A DNA stretch of 6,770 nt. Origin: Sphingopyxis sp. Lineage in GTDB: Bacteria; Pseudomonadota; Alphaproteobacteria; Sphingomonadales; Sphingomonadaceae. The stretch covers positions 1-6,770 of the forward strand of contig JAHCKJ010000119.1 in the NCBI GenBank assembly GCA_026125835.1, read 5' to 3'. The position numbers and the translations under genes were made by a program. Below are positions 4,758-6,770 of this stretch, piece by piece. Below the pieces are notes generated by a model. That model did not search any database, was not told where the DNA came from, and was given only the letters and a program-made list of their open reading frames with translations. How positions within the stretch are numbered: position 1 is the stretch's first letter; every line of letters starts with the position of its first letter.

Positions 4758-6770
4758 CCGACTTCCTTCTCGAACTGCGCAGCGAGGAAATTCCGGCGCG
4801 GATGCAGGCCGGCGCGCGCGCCGAGCTGGAGAAACTGTTTCGTGCGCAGATGGCGGCCGCGGGCATCGAGGCGGGCGATCTGACCATCTGGTCGACGCCG
4901 CGCCGCCTTGCGCTGATCGCGCGCGATCTGCCGGAGGCGACCGCCGCGGTCAGCGAGGAACTCAAAGGCCCGCGCAGCAGTGCGCCGCCGCAGGCGCTTG
5001 AGGGTTTCCTGCGCAAGACCGGGCTGACGCAGGATCAGCTTGAGGAGCGCGACGGCGTGTATTTCGCGGTGATCGACAAGCCCGGTCGCGCAACCAAGGA
5101 TGTGCTGGCCGAGGCGATCCCCGCGATCGTCCGCGCCTTCGCCTGGCCCAAGTCGATGCGCTGGGGCAAGGACAGCGCGAGCAGCGAAAGCCTGCGTTGG
5201 GTCCGCCCGCTGTCGGGCATTGTTGCGATCTTTGGCGAAGAATTGGTCCCGTGTGAAATTGGCGGGGTCGCGTCGGGCTGTGCGACGCGCGGCCACCGCT
5301 TCCACTGCCCGGGCGAGATCACCATCGGATCGGCGTCGGACTATGCCGAAAAGCTGCGCGCCTGCCACGTCATCGTCGACCATGAGGAACGGCAGAGCTT
5401 CATCCGCGACGGCGCCGCGAAGGCCGCCGCCGACGCGGGCCTAACGCTCGTCGCGGACGAGGGACTGGTGATCGAGAATGCCGGGCTGACCGAATGGCCG
5501 GTGCCGCTGCTGGGGCGCTTCGACGAAGCGTTTCTGGAGGTGCCGCCCGAGGTTATCCAGTTGACGGCACGGGTGAACCAGAAATATTTCGTCGTGAACG
5601 ACGCGGCGGGCAAGCTGGCGAACGGCTTTGTCTGCACCGCGAACATCGACGCGGTCGATGGAGGGGCGGAGATCGTCGCGGGCAACCGCAAGGTGCTGGC
5701 GGCGCGTCTGTCCGATGCGCGCTTCTTCTGGGAACAAGATCGCAAGTCCAGCCTCGCAGACCACGCCAAGAAGCTGGACCGCATTACGTTCCACGAGAAG
5801 CTGGGGACGGTTGCGGATAAGGTTGAGCGGGTAGCGAAGCTGGCCGAATGGCTGGCGAGCGAAGGCATAGTGCCGAACTGCGACCCCGCGCTCGCGCAGC
5901 AGGCGGCCGAGCTGGCGAAAGCCGACCTCGTCACCGAAATGGTCGGCGAATTCCCCGAATTGCAGGGCCTGATGGGCGGCTACTACGCCCGTGCCGAAGG
6001 CCTGCCCGACGCGGTCGCCGATGCGATCCGCGACCATTACAAGCCGGTCGGGCAGGGCGATGATGTGCCAACGGCGCCGGTGACGGTGGCTGTGGCGCTG
6101 GCGGATAAGCTGGATACGATCTTCAGTTTCTTCCTCATTCAGCAGAAGCCGACAGGTTCAAAGGATCCTTTTGCTCTACGCCGGGCCTCCCTCGGAGCCT
6201 TGGCGCTCCTGCAAGCCAATGGAGTGCGACTGCCGTTCGGGAAAACTCTCGATGCTTGGGAAGATGAGGTTCTTTTCTTCTGCAAAGTCACCTTCGGAAC
6301 CCACGGTAACTACGTGTTGAACCAAAGCTTTGCTCGCCAGAAGGTGGCCGAAGCCGCTGCGGCGGTCGAGGGTATCGAGAGTGCGGAATGGGTGCAGGTA
6401 AAGAAGGTCGAGGTAAAGCTGGTCGAGGATGACAATAGCGAAGTTCAAAAGCGTTTGGACGTTGCTAGCGGCTTGTTCTCCGCTCTCGATCGAACTTTCG
6501 AGCGTGATGAAATTCTCGACTTCTTCGCCGATCGCCTGAAAGTCCAGCAGCGCGAAGCCGGTGTCCGGCACGATCTGATCGACTCCGTGTTCGCGCTCGG
6601 CGGCGAGGATGATCTGGTTCGCCTGCTCGCGCGCGTGAAAGCGTTGCAAGCGTTCATGGCGACCGAGGACGGGGCGAATTTGCTCGGGGGCTACAAGCGC
6701 GCGGCGAATATTTTGAAGCAGGCGGATATCGTCGTGGCCCCCCCGCAGGCGGGGGTGGGGGGGGGTGGGG
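4754..6770 (+). CDS. glyS: Glycyl-tRNA synthetase beta subunit, 3' partial at window edge
   Basis: This is the beta subunit of the alpha2beta2 glycyl-tRNA synthetase, which binds tRNA-Gly and is needed with GlyQ for charging. The frame is open for 672 codons from GTG 4754 to the window end with no stop. Family landmarks appear in order: FLLELRSEEIPARMQ at the N-terminus, STPRRLAL (47-54), WPKSMRWG (131-138), LRWVRPL, TARVNQKYF (near 276), RKVLAARLSDARFFWEQD (from 312), LADKLDTI (about 449-456), GSKDPFALRR (468-477), then GVRHDLIDSVFAL (from 604) and GYKRAANILKQ near the edge. The C-terminal anticodon-binding region continues outside. The start is set by GAGGG seven bases upstream. Two oddities are visible. 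Residues about 493-606 look roughly 50 residues longer than in E. coli GlyS and have lower GC and different codons, and the last codons run into a C7/G9 low-complexity tract. Identity is firm; whether the gene ends intact cannot be seen. Confidence 0.95.
   Translation, partial: MTDFLLELRSEEIPARMQAGARAELEKLFRAQMAAAGIEAGDLTIWSTPRRLALIARDLPEATAAVSEELKGPRSSAPPQALEGFLRKTGLTQDQLEERDGVYFAVIDKPGRATKDVLAEAIPAIVRAFAWPKSMRWGKDSASSESLRWVRPLSGIVAIFGEELVPCEIGGVASGCATRGHRFHCPGEITIGSASDYAEKLRACHVIVDHEERQSFIRDGAAKAAADAGLTLVADEGLVIENAGLTEWPVPLLGRFDEAFLEVPPEVIQLTARVNQKYFVVNDAAGKLANGFVCTANIDAVDGGAEIVAGNRKVLAARLSDARFFWEQDRKSSLADHAKKLDRITFHEKLGTVADKVERVAKLAEWLASEGIVPNCDPALAQQAAELAKADLVTEMVGEFPELQGLMGGYYARAEGLPDAVADAIRDHYKPVGQGDDVPTAPVTVAVALADKLDTIFSFFLIQQKPTGSKDPFALRRASLGALALLQANGVRLPFGKTLDAWEDEVLFFCKVTFGTHGNYVLNQSFARQKVAEAAAAVEGIESAEWVQVKKVEVKLVEDDNSEVQKRLDVASGLFSALDRTFERDEILDFFADRLKVQQREAGVRHDLIDSVFALGGEDDLVRLLARVKALQAFMATEDGANLLGGYKRAANILKQADIVVAPPQAGVGGGG
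6738..6770 (+). repeat. C-run/G-run low-complexity palindromic tract inside the 3' part of glyS
   Basis: Seven C's (6738-6744), GCAGGC, then G5-T-G9-T-G4 run to the edge of the window. CCCCCG at 6740-6745 pairs with CGGGGG at 6750-6755 around CAGG. The G-runs separated by single T's fit a G-quadruplex pattern. It reads in frame as APPQAGVGGGG, directly after the conserved ANILKQ segment where ordinary charged sequence is expected. It resembles the C-rich/G-rich palindromes found between sphingomonad genes, here inside a gene. It may also be a sequencing or assembly artefact at a contig end. Confidence 0.5.

Noticed and set aside
5441..6037. 198-codon minus-strand frame opposite glyS
   Set aside because: It is an antisense shadow of conserved GlyS coding sequence with no independent support.
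6176..6649. 157-codon minus-strand frame opposite the low-GC part of glyS
   Set aside because: Despite balanced composition, the plus strand here encodes continuous GlyS with conserved motifs on both sides. I see no domain or good ribosome site on the minus strand.

Overview
The window is GC-rich (roughly two thirds G+C), densely packed bacterial DNA. The two-subunit glycyl-tRNA synthetase, the tandem TraB/GumN-type secreted proteins, the PqqL-like M16 peptidase and the short CTCCCC/GGGGAG hairpins between genes suggest an alphaproteobacterium of the Sphingomonadales (Sphingopyxis/Sphingomonas-like). This placement rests on protein flavour and composition, not on a database search.

Layout. 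(1) Positions 1-901, plus strand: the C-terminal part of an M16 zinc peptidase whose start lies outside the window. (2) 902-1001: a convergent gap with a 13-bp perfect hairpin. (3) 1002-3513, minus strand: four genes that look like one transcription unit. In transcription order they are a small XRE-type HTH regulator, a predicted four-helix membrane protein overlapping it by 17 nt, a secreted TraB/GumN protein, and a second TraB/GumN protein that is a predicted lipoprotein and starts on a TTG overlapping the previous stop. (4) About 3514-3717: a divergent control region with three ATGTCA/TGACAT half-sites, a TTGACA box reading toward the HTH gene, and the glyQ leader. (5) 3718-4641: glyQ. (6) 4642-4753: a palindromic element between glyQ and glyS. 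(7) 4754-6770: glyS, open to the right edge of the window.

GlyQ and GlyS form the alpha2beta2 glycyl-tRNA synthetase. The most unusual feature is the glyQ/glyS junction. A 30-bp inverted repeat with one mismatch, each arm itself palindromic, sits between the genes and is bracketed by two copies of CGCTGTGA. Removing the interval plus one copy would restore a GTGA stop/start overlap between glyQ and glyS. This suggests a small REP/MITE-like element inserted at a translational-coupling site and duplicated it. The old start now reads a 39-codon frame through the element and stops on the new glyS start. glyS itself has an interior stretch of lower GC with extra length, and ends at the window edge in an in-frame C-run/G-run low-complexity tract.

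No tRNA, rRNA, CRISPR array or transposase gene was seen. I recognise no complete new multi-gene system. The HTH/membrane/TraB/TraB cluster is the only group of unknown joint function.
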